Shown piece by piece: positions 17,311 through 25,360 of a stretch of DNA of 64,000 nt (position 1 is the stretch's first letter; every line of letters starts with the position of its first letter). The notes beneath the pieces are model-generated. The model was not told the DNA's origin and made no database searches. It saw nothing but the letters and a program-made list of their open reading frames with translations. A program made the translations under genes and the position numbers. The DNA is taken from NCBI GenBank assembly GCA_039714395.1, contig JBDLJH010000003.1, positions 1 to 64,000 on the forward strand. Direction: 5' to 3'. The stretch comes from JAPHSX01 sp039714395 (GTDB lineage: Bacteria > Pseudomonadota > Gammaproteobacteria > Thiohalomonadales > Thiohalomonadaceae).

Positions 17311-17607
17311 TTATTTTAGGTACTCAACAATATCCATCCCTTGATGGGGAATACCAATAATCTCTATTTGACCATTTTTCAGCTTATAGAAAACAAGGTG
17401 CATCCCTTCGGGAAAGCAATAATAGCCCTGCTTCACATCATCTCGCGGCTTACCTAGTGTAGGGTTTTCAGCGAACCAATCAAAACGATGGAGTAATGCA
17501 TTTAGGTACAAGTCTGCCTGTATAACACCCCATTCGTCATAGGTGTAAAGCCAAATTGATTCAAGATCGGCTTGAGCAAGCGCTCTTATGCGGTATTTAG
17601 CGGTCAT
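17311..17607 (-). CDS. parE: ParE/RelE-superfamily toxin
   Basis: A 98-residue toxin of the ParE type, a family that poisons gyrase or, in the RelE branch, cleaves mRNA on ribosomes. The sequence shows the fold's landmarks: an N-terminal RALAQADLESIWLYTYDEWG helix pair, FAENPTLGKPRDDVKQGYYC, then strands HLVFYKLKNGQIEIIGIPH and a C-terminal MDIVEYLK. It overlaps its antitoxin by four bases (ATGA), so translation is coupled. It is intact and may be what keeps the remnant island in place. Confidence 0.9.
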   Translation of the reverse strand: MTAKYRIRALAQADLESIWLYTYDEWGVIQADLYLNALLHRFDWFAENPTLGKPRDDVKQGYYCFPEGMHLVFYKLKNGQIEIIGIPHQGMDIVEYLK

Positions 17608-17849
17608 TTAATGTGTTTTTTATGTAGCCCTTCAATAAACGCTTCGCCATTAAAGCCATCAACGAGAGAACTATCTTCTCCAGCCTGTAATTTATCCCGT
17701 AGTGCCTGAAGTTTTATTTCATCTTCTTCGAGTTTTCTCAGGCCAGCACGGACTACCTCACTAACCGACTGAAAGCGCCCCGCATTGATTTTCTCAAGCA
17801 CAAACTCGTCGAAATGCACGCCTAAAGTTACCGATGTATTTCTAGCCAT
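17604..17849 (-). CDS. parD: ParD-type antitoxin
   Basis: An 81-residue antitoxin. The N-terminal ribbon-helix-helix (NTSVTLGVHFDEFVLEKINA, GRFQSVSEVVRAGLRKLEED) binds DNA, and the C-terminal tail (LQAGEDSSLVDGFNGEAFIE) wraps the toxin. This is the standard ParD layout and length. It precedes and overlaps parE by four bases. Like other members it probably represses its own promoter, in the AT-rich DNA above 17850. Confidence 0.92.
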   Translation of the reverse strand: MARNTSVTLGVHFDEFVLEKINAGRFQSVSEVVRAGLRKLEEDEIKLQALRDKLQAGEDSSLVDGFNGEAFIEGLHKKHIK

Positions 17850-18039
17850 AGTCCCACCTCAACAAATAGTTGTATTAGATAATAATACACCATAGAGGCT
17901 TGTACAAACACGAAGGACAGTGAAATAGGTAGATGGCAAAACGAGTTATTATTCAGGTGACTTTTTGTTTTAGTAACACTATGAGAAGGAGCATATAGGC
18001 TTATTCATTAAATACAGTAGGTTAGGCGTTCTATGTAAG

Positions 18040-18057
18040 TTCCCGCCGCCCCACCAA
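18040..18057 (+). repeat. Degraded tmRNA 3'-end copy (candidate attR)
   Basis: TTCCCGCCGCCCCACCAA, identical to the tmRNA tail at 16497-16515 except for one missing T. It marks the right edge of the island. Confidence 0.82.
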
Positions 18058-18107
18058 TTTTTATTATCTGTACAAAAACTTAAAAACAGTTCATTCAGAC
18101 GAAAAAA

Positions 18108-18124
18108 ATCCCCGCAGTGCGGGG
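18108..18124 (-). terminator. Intrinsic terminator downstream of tRNA-Val(GAC)
   Basis: TCCCCGC / GCGGGGA stem followed on the minus strand by a run of seven T residues. It lies about 30 bases beyond the tRNA 3' end. Confidence 0.88.
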
Positions 18125-18153
18125 ACTTCTTTTGCCCGAATTTCAGGCTGTAT

Positions 18154-18230
18154 TGGTAGTCGCGAGTGAACTCGAATCACCGACCCCCACCATGTCAAGG
18201 TGGTGCTCTAACCAACTGAGCTACGCGACT
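18154..18230 (-). tRNA. tRNA-Val (anticodon GAC)
   Basis: The minus strand folds into a full cloverleaf: acceptor AGTCGCG/CGCGACT, D arm TAGCTCAGTTGGTTAGAGC, anticodon stem CCACC/GGTGG around TTGACAT (anticodon GAC), and a T arm with TTCGAGT. The terminal ACCA is encoded. It is 77 nt. A good promoter lies just upstream. Confidence 0.97.
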
Positions 18231-18244
18231 ATTGAAGGCCGCAT

Positions 18245-18273
18245 AAGATACCTTTGGGCGGTGGCTTATGCAA
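18245..18273 (-). promoter_or_regulatory. Sigma-70 promoter of tRNA-Val(GAC)
   Basis: Minus strand TTGCAT (18273-18268), a 17-base spacer and TATCTT (18250-18245), 14 bases before the tRNA 5' end. Confidence 0.7.
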
Positions 18274-18291
18274 GCCCCATGAGTGAAAAAA

Positions 18292-20316
18292 TCAGTCGCT
18301 GGCCGGTTCGCCCAGGCCCAGGTTTTTGTCCTGTATGCGACTGATCTCATCACGCACGCGGGCAGCCTCTTCAAATTCGAGGTTTTTGGCGTGCTGATAC
18401 ATCTTCTCTTCCAGTCCCTTAAGGGTCTTTTGTAGATCCTTTGGCGACATGGCGCTGTATTCAATCAGCTCTTCGGCCACCTTGGCGTACTCTCTGGCCT
18501 TGCCTGGTACTCCGGGATAACCGGACTCAAGGATGTCATGCACTGCCTTCTCTACTCCCTTTGGGGTAATGCCGTGAGCCTCGTTATAAGCAACCTGCCT
18601 GGCACGCCGTCGGTCGGTCTCATCCATCGCACGCTGCATCGAGCCGGTAATGCGGTCGGCATAGAGAATGGCGTGACCATTCAAATTACGGGCAGCACGA
18701 CCAATAGTCTGAATAAGTGAGGTCTCGGAGCGCAGAAAACCCTCCTTGTCAGCATCGAGGATCGCTACCAGGGAGACCTCTGGCATATCGAGGCCCTCTC
18801 GCAGCAGGTTAATACCCACCAGTACATCGAATTCACCCAGACGCAGGTCACGGATGATCTCCATACGCTCCACGGTGTCGATATCGGAGTGCAGGTAGCG
18901 CACCCGCACCCCGTGCTCCTCCAGGTATTCGGTGAGATCCTCGGACATGCGCTTGGTCAGAGTAGTGACCAGCACTCGCTCTCCGGCATCGGTACGCTTG
19001 TGGATCTCGGAGAGCAGATCATCGACCTGCGTGGTAGCGGGCCGGATCTCCACCTCGGGGTCGATGAGCCCGGTGGGACGCACCACCTGCTCCACCACCT
19101 CCCCCGAGTGCGCTAGCTCGTACTTGGCCGGGGTGGCACTGACATAGATGGTCTGCGGGGATATCTGCTCGAACTCCTCGAACTTCATCGGCCGATTATC
19201 CATCGCCGAGGGCAGGCGAAAACCGTAGGTGACCAGGTTCTCCTTGCGCGAACGGTCCCCCTTATACATCGCCCCGATCTGCGAGACGGTAACGTGGCTC
19301 TCATCGATCACCAACAGGGCATCATCGGGCAGATAGTCAAAAAGGGTTGGCGGTGGCTCACCAGGGACGCGCCCGGAGAGATAGCGAGAGTAGTTCTCGA
19401 TGCCGGAACAGTAGCCCAGCTCCAGCATCATCTCGATATCGTATCGGGTACGCTGCTCGAGGCGCTGCGCCTCCACCAGCTTGTCCTGCGAGCGCAGCTG
19501 CTCCAGCCGCTCCTTAAGCTCCTCCTTAATGTCATCAATGGCATCGAGGATAGTCTGGCGCGGGGTAACGTAGTGGGTCTTGGGGTAGATGGTGAGGCGT
19601 GGCACGCGACGCAGCACCTCGCCGGTGAGCGGGTCAAAATAGGAGAGCTGTTCGATCTCGTCATCGAACAGTTCGATGCGCACCGCCTCCTTCTCCGACT
19701 CGGCGGGGAAGATATCGATCACCTCGCCCCGCACACGATAGGTGGCACGGCGAAAATCGAGGTCATTACGGGTGTACTGCAACTCGGAGAGACGGCGCAG
19801 GATAAAGCGCTGATCAATAGTATCGCCACGCACCAGGTGCAGCATCATTTTCAGATAGAGGTTGGGGTCGCCCAAACCGTAGATCGCCGAGACAGTGGCG
19901 ACGATGATGGTGTCCTTGCGCTCCAGGATCCCCTTGGTGGCAGAAAGGCGCATCTGCTCAATATGCTCATTAATCGAGGCGTCCTTCTCGATGAAGGTAT
20001 CGGAGGCCGCCACATAGGCCTCTGGCTGGTAATAGTCGTAGTAAGAGACGAAATATTCCACCGCGTTGTGGGGAAAGAACTCCTTCATCTCACCGTAGAG
20101 TTGGGCCGCCAGGGTCTTGTTATGCGCCATGATCAGGGTTGGCCTCTGAACCTGCTGGATCACATTGGCGATGGTGAAGGTCTTACCCGAGCCGGTCACC
20201 CCCAGCAGGGTCATCCCCGCCTCCCCTGCCTGTAGCCCCTCTACCAGTGACTTAATTGCCGTCGGCTGATCGCCCGCAGGCTGATACTTGCTCTCAATGT
20301 TAAAACTCTTGCTCAC
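18292..20316 (-). CDS. uvrB: Excinuclease ABC subunit UvrB
   Basis: UvrB is the damage-verifying helicase-like subunit of nucleotide excision repair. It is 674 residues, the normal length. Walker A is GVTGSGKTFTIANVI (about residue 39). The DNA-clamping beta-hairpin is seen in YFVSYYDYYQPEAYV. Helicase motifs include LLVIDESHV, YVSATPAKYE, LVGINLLREGLDMPEVSLVA and QTIGRAARN. The C-terminal UVR coiled-coil (LEEKMYQHAKNLEFEEAARV) binds UvrC and UvrA. The gene stands alone between tRNA-Val and the vapBC interval. Confidence 0.98.
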   Translation of the reverse strand: MSKSFNIESKYQPAGDQPTAIKSLVEGLQAGEAGMTLLGVTGSGKTFTIANVIQQVQRPTLIMAHNKTLAAQLYGEMKEFFPHNAVEYFVSYYDYYQPEAYVAASDTFIEKDASINEHIEQMRLSATKGILERKDTIIVATVSAIYGLGDPNLYLKMMLHLVRGDTIDQRFILRRLSELQYTRNDLDFRRATYRVRGEVIDIFPAESEKEAVRIELFDDEIEQLSYFDPLTGEVLRRVPRLTIYPKTHYVTPRQTILDAIDDIKEELKERLEQLRSQDKLVEAQRLEQRTRYDIEMMLELGYCSGIENYSRYLSGRVPGEPPPTLFDYLPDDALLVIDESHVTVSQIGAMYKGDRSRKENLVTYGFRLPSAMDNRPMKFEEFEQISPQTIYVSATPAKYELAHSGEVVEQVVRPTGLIDPEVEIRPATTQVDDLLSEIHKRTDAGERVLVTTLTKRMSEDLTEYLEEHGVRVRYLHSDIDTVERMEIIRDLRLGEFDVLVGINLLREGLDMPEVSLVAILDADKEGFLRSETSLIQTIGRAARNLNGHAILYADRITGSMQRAMDETDRRRARQVAYNEAHGITPKGVEKAVHDILESGYPGVPGKAREYAKVAEELIEYSAMSPKDLQKTLKGLEEKMYQHAKNLEFEEAARVRDEISRIQDKNLGLGEPASD

Positions 20317-20381
20317 GGACTCTCATACTTAATTTGATTTGGGTGCGGCTCTTTCAGAACACAGGTCACATCGTCCATGTC

Positions 20382-20431
20382 ATCGCGCCAGAGGCGCTCC
20401 TACCACACCGTGGGAGCGGCTCCGCCGCGAT
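20382..20431. repeat. Single REP-like palindromic unit
   Basis: ATCGCGCCAGAGGCGCTCCT and GGGAGCGGCTCCGCCGCGAT frame a short centre, giving the same GGAGCGGCT...GCCGCGAT signature as the post-dsrA array but with the halves in the other order. It lies in the 253-base gap between uvrB and vapC, which otherwise shows nothing clear. Confidence 0.8.
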
Positions 20432-20569
20432 AGGAACTTCAACTACCCTCTCACGATAACCACAACACCGCAGAAGTCGACTTTAATCTTCTCGACTCCC
20501 CTTCAAGATCTGCACCTATTTGATTTAACGCAACGCTTGCAGGGTATACATAACTTTACATCACACCGT

Positions 20570-20971
20570 TTATTTTACCCAGTTATCAATACGGAGTCCG
20601 GGCACTCGATCAAACTCTTTTGTGTTGTTTGTCACCAAAATCAAACCACGTGATCTCGCATGTCCCGCAATCATCATGTCACAAGGGGCAATCGGCTTGC
20701 TGACACTCATGAGCTCTGCACGAAGTTGTCCGAAATGAGCCGCATCCTGATACTCGAAAGAGAGCACCTCCAGGCGTGCTGTCATTCCCTCAATAACCTC
20801 CATATTCTTTTCGGGCTGTGAAGAGCGCTCTGCACCATAGATAAGCTCACCGAGTGTGATCGTGGAGATACACATTTGCCCGTCATGTTGCTTGAATGCG
20901 TGACGAATCTCTTCTGGACGATTTTTTATCGTGTAAATCACGATATTCGTGTCCAGCATATACTTGAGCAT
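20570..20971 (-). CDS. vapC: VapC-type PIN-domain ribonuclease toxin
   Basis: A 133-residue PIN-domain toxin, a family that cleaves tRNA or rRNA. The acidic active-site residues are in place: Asp in YMLDTNIVIY near residue 7, Glu in STITLGELIYGAE near 42, and Asp in APCDMMIAGHAR with the later NNTKEFDRVPGL block. It lies one base into the end of the antitoxin gene, so the pair is coupled. Confidence 0.94.
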   Translation of the reverse strand: MLKYMLDTNIVIYTIKNRPEEIRHAFKQHDGQMCISTITLGELIYGAERSSQPEKNMEVIEGMTARLEVLSFEYQDAAHFGQLRAELMSVSKPIAPCDMMIAGHARSRGLILVTNNTKEFDRVPGLRIDNWVK

Positions 20972-21207
20972 TAGAGCTCTTCGCGCAGTTGTTCTGCAGG
21001 CTGCTCGCGCTCAAGCATAAAGTCATCAGACACCATAGCGCCATCAAACCAACTATCCCAGCTCTCTCCTGCTGGTGTAATAAGCCGCTTATTACCAATG
21101 GCAATGATATCCACCTCTTTGACTGATGGTGGTAGCGCCACAGCCTTCGGCAACCTTACCGCCTGAGTGCGGTTACTTGTAAAGACTTTTGTGTGTGCTG
21201 TTGACAT
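20971..21207 (-). CDS. vapB: VapB-type antitoxin
   Basis: A 78-residue antitoxin with an AbrB/SpoVT-type swapped-hairpin N-terminus (KVFTSNRTQAVRLPKAVALP, the NRTQAVRLP-F/K pattern typical of VapB/MvaT-like partners) and an acidic C-terminal tail ending EQPAEQLREEL that would occupy the VapC active site. Its stop and the vapC start share one base. Repeated TATATCCC half-sites upstream are likely its operator. Confidence 0.92.
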   Translation of the reverse strand: MSTAHTKVFTSNRTQAVRLPKAVALPPSVKEVDIIAIGNKRLITPAGESWDSWFDGAMVSDDFMLEREQPAEQLREEL

Positions 21208-21221
21208 ACCCTTACCTCATG

Positions 21222-21280
21222 TATATCCCAAACGTACATACAGAATAGCGAATTACAGGGATATATCAACGGTATATCCC
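21222..21280 (-). promoter_or_regulatory. Candidate vapBC operator (repeated TATATCCC half-sites)
   Basis: GGGATATA (21258-21265) and TATATCCC (21273-21280) form an 8-bp inverted repeat with a 7-base spacer, and a third TATATCCC lies at 21222-21229. The cluster sits 15-75 bases upstream of vapB, where VapBC complexes usually autoregulate. Confidence 0.6.
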
Positions 21281-21385
21281 AAATAAAACTTACATCTCAT
21301 CCCCTTAGGGGATTTAGTCTGGCACGTTATTACAGTAGAATCAGGGGGTTTACTTTTTATCGTCTGCTATTTGAGGGTTACCTGC

Positions 21386-22579
21386 TTGGAAACGCAACTT
21401 TCGCATCGTATTCAAAGTGTTAAGCCATCTGCCACTCTTGCCATCACCGCGCGGGCCAAGGAGCTCAAGGCACAGGGCAAGGATATTATCGGTCTGGGAG
21501 CTGGCGAGCCCGACTTCGATACCCCGGAACACATTAAGCAGGCGGCCATCGAGGCGATCAACGCAGGTTTTACCAAGTATACCGCAGTTGACGGTACCCC
21601 CAGCCTGAAACAGGCGATTATCGATAAATTTCAGCGTGATAATGGCCTCAGCTATGAGCCCGGCCAGGTGCTGGTCTCCTGCGGCGGCAAACAGAGCTTC
21701 TTTAACCTGGCACAGGCATTCCTCAATCCGGGCGATGAGGTGATCATCCCTGCCCCCTACTGGGTCTCCTACCCGGATATGGTGCTACTGGCCGAGGGCA
21801 AACCGGTAATCGTACAGGCCGGTCTGGAGCAGAACTTCAAGATCACCCCTGAGCAACTCAAATCAGCGATCACCGAGAAGACCCGTCTGGTGGTGCTAAA
21901 TAGTCCCTCCAACCCCACCGGGGTTGCTTACACCAAAGCCGAGCTGCAGGCTCTGGGTAAGGTGCTTCTCGAATACCCGAACATTCTCATCGCCAGCGAT
22001 GACATGTACGAGCATATCCTGTGGGCCGACGAGCCCTTCGAAAACATCGTCACCGCCTGCCCCAAGCTCTATGATCGTACCGTGGTAATGAATGGTGTCT
22101 CCAAGGCCTACTCTATGACCGGCTGGCGCATCGGTTACGCGGCAGGCCCCGAGTGGCTACTCAAGGCGATGAAGAAAGTACAATCGCAGTCCACCTCTAA
22201 CCCCACCTCCATCTCACAGGTGGCAGCCGAGGCGGCACTCAACGGTGGGCAGGCGTGTGTCACCGAGATGCTCACCCAGTTCAAGGCACGACACGATTAT
22301 GTGGTGGAAGAGCTAAACAAGATTGAAGGAGTGAATTGTCTCCCATCACAGGGGGCCTTCTACTCCTTCCCCGACATGCGCGAGGCGATCGCCTCTCTGG
22401 ACGGTATCAACGATGACCTGGAACTGGCCGACTATCTGCTAAACGAAGCCGAAGTCGCCCTGGTACCCGGCTCCGCCTTCGGGCAGCCCGGTTACATGCG
22501 ACTATCCTTCGCTACCAGCATGGAGAACCTTAGCGAGGCGCTGAAGCGCATCGGTGGGCGGCTCGGCTACAAAGCATAG
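21386..22579 (+). CDS. aspC: Aspartate aminotransferase, class I (subgroup I-gamma/beta type)
   Basis: PLP-dependent transaminase interconverting aspartate/2-oxoglutarate and oxaloacetate/glutamate; relatives may also accept prephenate. It is 397 residues from a TTG start at 21386, chosen because homologues begin METQLSHR-IQ and because GAGGG lies eight bases upstream. Visible features are DIIGLGAGEPDFDTPEHIK, the cofactor-stacking PAPYWVSYPDM, VVLNSPSNPTGVAYT, the PLP lysine in MNGVSKAYSMTGWRIGYAAG and a C-terminal MRLSFATS arginine. The gene is monocistronic, between vapBC and the polysaccharide locus. Confidence 0.93.
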   Translation: METQLSHRIQSVKPSATLAITARAKELKAQGKDIIGLGAGEPDFDTPEHIKQAAIEAINAGFTKYTAVDGTPSLKQAIIDKFQRDNGLSYEPGQVLVSCGGKQSFFNLAQAFLNPGDEVIIPAPYWVSYPDMVLLAEGKPVIVQAGLEQNFKITPEQLKSAITEKTRLVVLNSPSNPTGVAYTKAELQALGKVLLEYPNILIASDDMYEHILWADEPFENIVTACPKLYDRTVVMNGVSKAYSMTGWRIGYAAGPEWLLKAMKKVQSQSTSNPTSISQVAAEAALNGGQACVTEMLTQFKARHDYVVEELNKIEGVNCLPSQGAFYSFPDMREAIASLDGINDDLELADYLLNEAEVALVPGSAFGQPGYMRLSFATSMENLSEALKRIGGRLGYKA

Positions 22580-22618
22580 AGTTCATCCAGTAGCGGCTAT
22601 GGATGGCGCAAAACCAGA

Positions 22619-23917
22619 CTATAGCCGCTTATCCAGTTCAGCATCAGCCTTCTTTCGACTATTCACCATCCCTGCCATAAAGACCACCAAACAAATAACA
22701 TAGGTATTGACGAAGGGGTTTCTCGACCACAAGCCCTCACTGAGTCCGAATGTAGCAAAAGCGGCAATCAGGAGTACACCCCCTACCGCATAGAAGCGTT
22801 CCCGCGGCTGCTCAGCACTACGCACGACACGTACGAAGGCGATAAACGGCAGTAACAGAAATGAAGTAACCATCACGACAAACCCAAGTACCCCGCCCTT
22901 CACCAAGGTATCGATGTAAATGCTGTGTGCATGATTATAATTGGCAACATATTTATTCCAGGAACGCCCGTCTTCTACCATGCGCTTCATATCTGCCTGA
23001 AAATCCCCTACCCCGGTGCCTAATAGCGGAGTTTCCTTCAGTAGCAACAACGAGTTACGCCACAAATTCAGGCGTATTCCCCATGATGTCTCTGCTTCCG
23101 GGTGTTTAACAAACACCTCAAGTTCATTGATACCCCGCTCAAAACCTCCCTTTAACTGCTCGGACTGTGTCCCCACAATAACAAGTAAACCCAATCCAGC
23201 CAGTCCGCCAGCAACCACCCATTTACGCATGGCCTTAACATGCCCCCATTGCGCCCAAATCAGGATCACGGGAAACACCGGCACAAACAGCCAGGCGCCA
23301 CGTGTCTGTGACAGCAAGCTGGCATAAAGCGCCATAAAAACAACCACTACAAGAGCAAGCCTTAGCTTCCAGCTCCTAACTATTGTCACCGCAAACAGCG
23401 TAGTGACCGCTGCCCACCAAACTGCCAGATCACCAAACACAATTTTGTGATAGTAACCCTCGGCAATGGGCATACCTTGCCACTCAACCTGATAGAGGGC
23501 CTGACCCAGCATTAACATAGCCGCTACCACCGCTCCCAGTGCCAACTCGCGCCCAAAGGTGAAGCCATAACGACGGAACATCAGATAAACAGGTATCAGC
23601 AGGACAAAACGCAAATAGCGCTCCAGGGCTTTACCCCCTTCACGAAGCTCTTCCGCATTCAGCATGCTCAGTGACATGACGACAAACACCGCCACATACC
23701 CCAATAACAGTCGCTTTTCCCACTGGCTCAACATTGACCACCCCCTGCCGTAGTACAACGCAGGGGCTACCAGTAAGAGGAATATTTCACTTCCCCACCC
23801 AGTGGTTGCCACGGTAATGGGAAAGAGAAATACCAGTGCACGAATCGCCCACTCTAACCAGAACGGGCTTTCCATACCAGATGAGGGCTGTGAAGTGGAG
23901 GGGGGCAAATTATTCAT
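22619..23917 (-). CDS. O-antigen ligase/polymerase family membrane protein
   Basis: A 432-residue inner-membrane protein with about 11-12 hydrophobic helices. The large periplasmic loop carries LLGTGVGDFQADMKRMVEDG and NHAHSIYIDTLVKGGVLGFV, the HxxY-type signature of the WaaL/Wzy (O-antigen ligase-like) family. Members transfer or polymerise lipid-linked glycans on the outer face of the inner membrane. Sequence alone does not separate ligase from polymerase. No other Wzy-like protein is seen in the adjacent polysaccharide locus, so this may be its polymerase. It lies at the left end of that locus on the same strand as most of it. Confidence 0.88.
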   Translation of the reverse strand: MNNLPPSTSQPSSGMESPFWLEWAIRALVFLFPITVATTGWGSEIFLLLVAPALYYGRGWSMLSQWEKRLLLGYVAVFVVMSLSMLNAEELREGGKALERYLRFVLLIPVYLMFRRYGFTFGRELALGAVVAAMLMLGQALYQVEWQGMPIAEGYYHKIVFGDLAVWWAAVTTLFAVTIVRSWKLRLALVVVVFMALYASLLSQTRGAWLFVPVFPVILIWAQWGHVKAMRKWVVAGGLAGLGLLVIVGTQSEQLKGGFERGINELEVFVKHPEAETSWGIRLNLWRNSLLLLKETPLLGTGVGDFQADMKRMVEDGRSWNKYVANYNHAHSIYIDTLVKGGVLGFVVMVTSFLLLPFIAFVRVVRSAEQPRERFYAVGGVLLIAAFATFGLSEGLWSRNPFVNTYVICLVVFMAGMVNSRKKADAELDKRL

Positions 23918-24125
23918 CCTTACTTATCGCACTACAAACAAGTCCATACTCGGACGCTGCATCATATCATAGCGATGCTTTGAGAATGAGGTGAGGACAG
24001 TCCTAAATAACTCAAAATCGCCTAAAACCGCTCTCAAATTAACCTTATCTCTGCTTTTGATAATTCAGCTGTTAAATGATGCAGAAACACACATCTACAC
24101 CTTAAAAATTTTGACAGAACAACTA

Positions 24126-24154
24126 TTGACCATCAGCTGAAGCGACGGTAGTAT
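24126..24154 (+). promoter_or_regulatory. Sigma-70 promoter of tRNA-Asn
   Basis: TTGACC (24126-24131), a 17-base spacer and TAGTAT (24149-24154), about 40 bases before the tRNA. Confidence 0.75.
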
Positions 24155-24193
24155 ACGCGCCTGTGCTGCATAGCGGCATAGAAAAACCACTAT

Positions 24194-24268
24194 TCCCCGG
24201 TAGCGCAGTGGTAGCGCAGAAGACTGTTAATCTTTTGGTCGCAAGTTCGAATCTTGCCCGGGGAGCCA
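24194..24268 (+). tRNA. tRNA-Asn (anticodon GTT)
   Basis: Cloverleaf with acceptor TCCCCGG/CCGGGGA, D arm TAGCGCAGTGGTAGCGCA, loop CTGTTAA (anticodon GTT) and T arm GCAAGTTCGAATCTTGC. GCCA is encoded at the 3' end. It is 75 nt. Confidence 0.97.
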
Positions 24269-24273
24269 TACAA

Positions 24274-24303
24274 AAAAACCGACCTGATGGTCGGTTTTTT
24301 TTC
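24274..24303. terminator. Bidirectional terminator between tRNA-Asn and galU
   Basis: AACCGACC / GGTCGGTT stem with a 4-base loop. It has a T run on the plus strand and an A run on the other side, so it can end both the tRNA transcript and the convergent galU transcript. Confidence 0.9.
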
Positions 24304-24321
24304 GTCTTCATAACGGCTAAA

Positions 24322-25194
24322 TTACAGTTCCAACTCTTGCAGATAAGCACGAAAATCCTCGCTCAACTCCTCATGTTTGAGTGCGTACTCAACCGTTGCC
24401 TGCAAATACCCCAACTTACTACCACAATCATAGCGTTTACCCGCAAATCGATATGAGCAAACTTCTTCTTCTTCCAATAGCTGAGCAATAGCGTCAGTTA
24501 GCTGAATTTCCCCACCTGCCCCCTTGTCGGTCGATTCAAGCAGATCAAAGATTCTTGGAGTAAGGATATAACGGCCAACAACAGCCAAATTCGATGGAGC
24601 TTGTACGGGTTTTGGCTTCTCAATGATATTGCTGATCCTGGCGAGGGCTCCCTCCTCCTCACTAATACTGACAATACCGTACTTATCTGTCTCAGATTGC
24701 AAAACCTCTTCCACACCAAGCACACTGCACTGCTTCTGCTCGTATACATCAACCATCTGAGATACAACACCCTGGCCATTGCCATCGATCATGTCATCGG
24801 CCAGGAGCACAGCAAAAGGCTCATCACCGACTATCGGCTTGGCACAGAGTACAGCATGACCAAGTCCCAGAGCCTCAGGCTGACGAATATAGACACAAGA
24901 TACACCCGCAGGGACGATAGATCTAAGCACCTCCAGCAACTCCGTCTTGCCTTTCTTCTCCAGCTCATTTTCCAGTTCATAGTTCTTATCGAAATGATCC
25001 TCAATAGCCCGCTTTGAGCTACTGGTAACGAAGATCATCTCTTCAATACCCGCCTCAACTGCCTCCTCCACCGCATATTGGATTAGCGGTTTATCAACAA
25101 CCGGCAACATTTCTTTAGGGTTGGCCTTGGTAGCTGGCAGGAAGCGAGTACCCAAACCGGCCACGGGGAAAACGGCTTTTCTAATACGTGTCAT
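24322..25194 (-). CDS. galU: UTP-glucose-1-phosphate uridylyltransferase GalU
   Basis: It makes UDP-glucose, a precursor for surface glycans. The 290-residue protein has the nucleotidyltransferase start VFPVAGLGTRFLPATKANPK with KEMLPVVDKPLIQYAVEEAV, FVTSSSKRAIEDHFD, the metal-binding VLLADDMIDG, IIEKPKPVQAPSNLAVVGRY and KRYDCGSKLGYLQATVEYAL. All are GalU hallmarks. It lies next to the initiating sugar-phosphate transferase of the polysaccharide locus and is likely part of it. A 166-base gap separates the two. Confidence 0.97.
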   Translation of the reverse strand: MTRIRKAVFPVAGLGTRFLPATKANPKEMLPVVDKPLIQYAVEEAVEAGIEEMIFVTSSSKRAIEDHFDKNYELENELEKKGKTELLEVLRSIVPAGVSCVYIRQPEALGLGHAVLCAKPIVGDEPFAVLLADDMIDGNGQGVVSQMVDVYEQKQCSVLGVEEVLQSETDKYGIVSISEEEGALARISNIIEKPKPVQAPSNLAVVGRYILTPRIFDLLESTDKGAGGEIQLTDAIAQLLEEEEVCSYRFAGKRYDCGSKLGYLQATVEYALKHEELSEDFRAYLQELEL

Positions 25195-25360
25195 ATGATC
25201 ACTCAGATTCTTTTAAATAACTTTGTGCAGAACAACTAATACATCTATTTCTATAGTAAACAGCTAGCTACAGCTCACAAACTAAAGTATACCCCACCAT
25301 ACAAAGGCGAACAGAAAAACAGAAATCGTTGTCATAAGGAGCAGGAGCGAAATAAAACCA

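Larger units (their letters stand above)
16497..18057. mobile_element. Decayed integrative element in the tmRNA 3' end
   Basis: The tmRNA tail at 16497-16515 (TTCCCGCCGCCTCCACCAA) recurs with one missing T at 18040-18057. This is the direct-repeat pattern left by an integrase using the tmRNA 3' end as its target. Between the copies lie an integrase N-terminal stub, a broken hsdR fragment facing it and an intact ParDE pair, and the DNA is AT-richer than the flanks. The element is about 1.5 kb and cannot move on its own. It is interpreted as the remnant of a larger island after internal deletion. The att assignment rests on position and repeat identity only. Confidence 0.8.
17850..18153. other. 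Intergenic interval: parDE promoter region, attR and tRNA-Val terminator
   Basis: 304 bases with no gene. The first part is AT-rich and should hold the parDE promoter. The degraded tmRNA tail (attR) is at 18040-18057 and an intrinsic terminator at 18108-18124. Confidence 0.75.

Noticed and set aside
19294..20235. 313-codon frame antisense to uvrB
   Set aside because: It is a mirror of the uvrB coding frame, common in GC-rich genes, with no ribosome site or recognisable protein.
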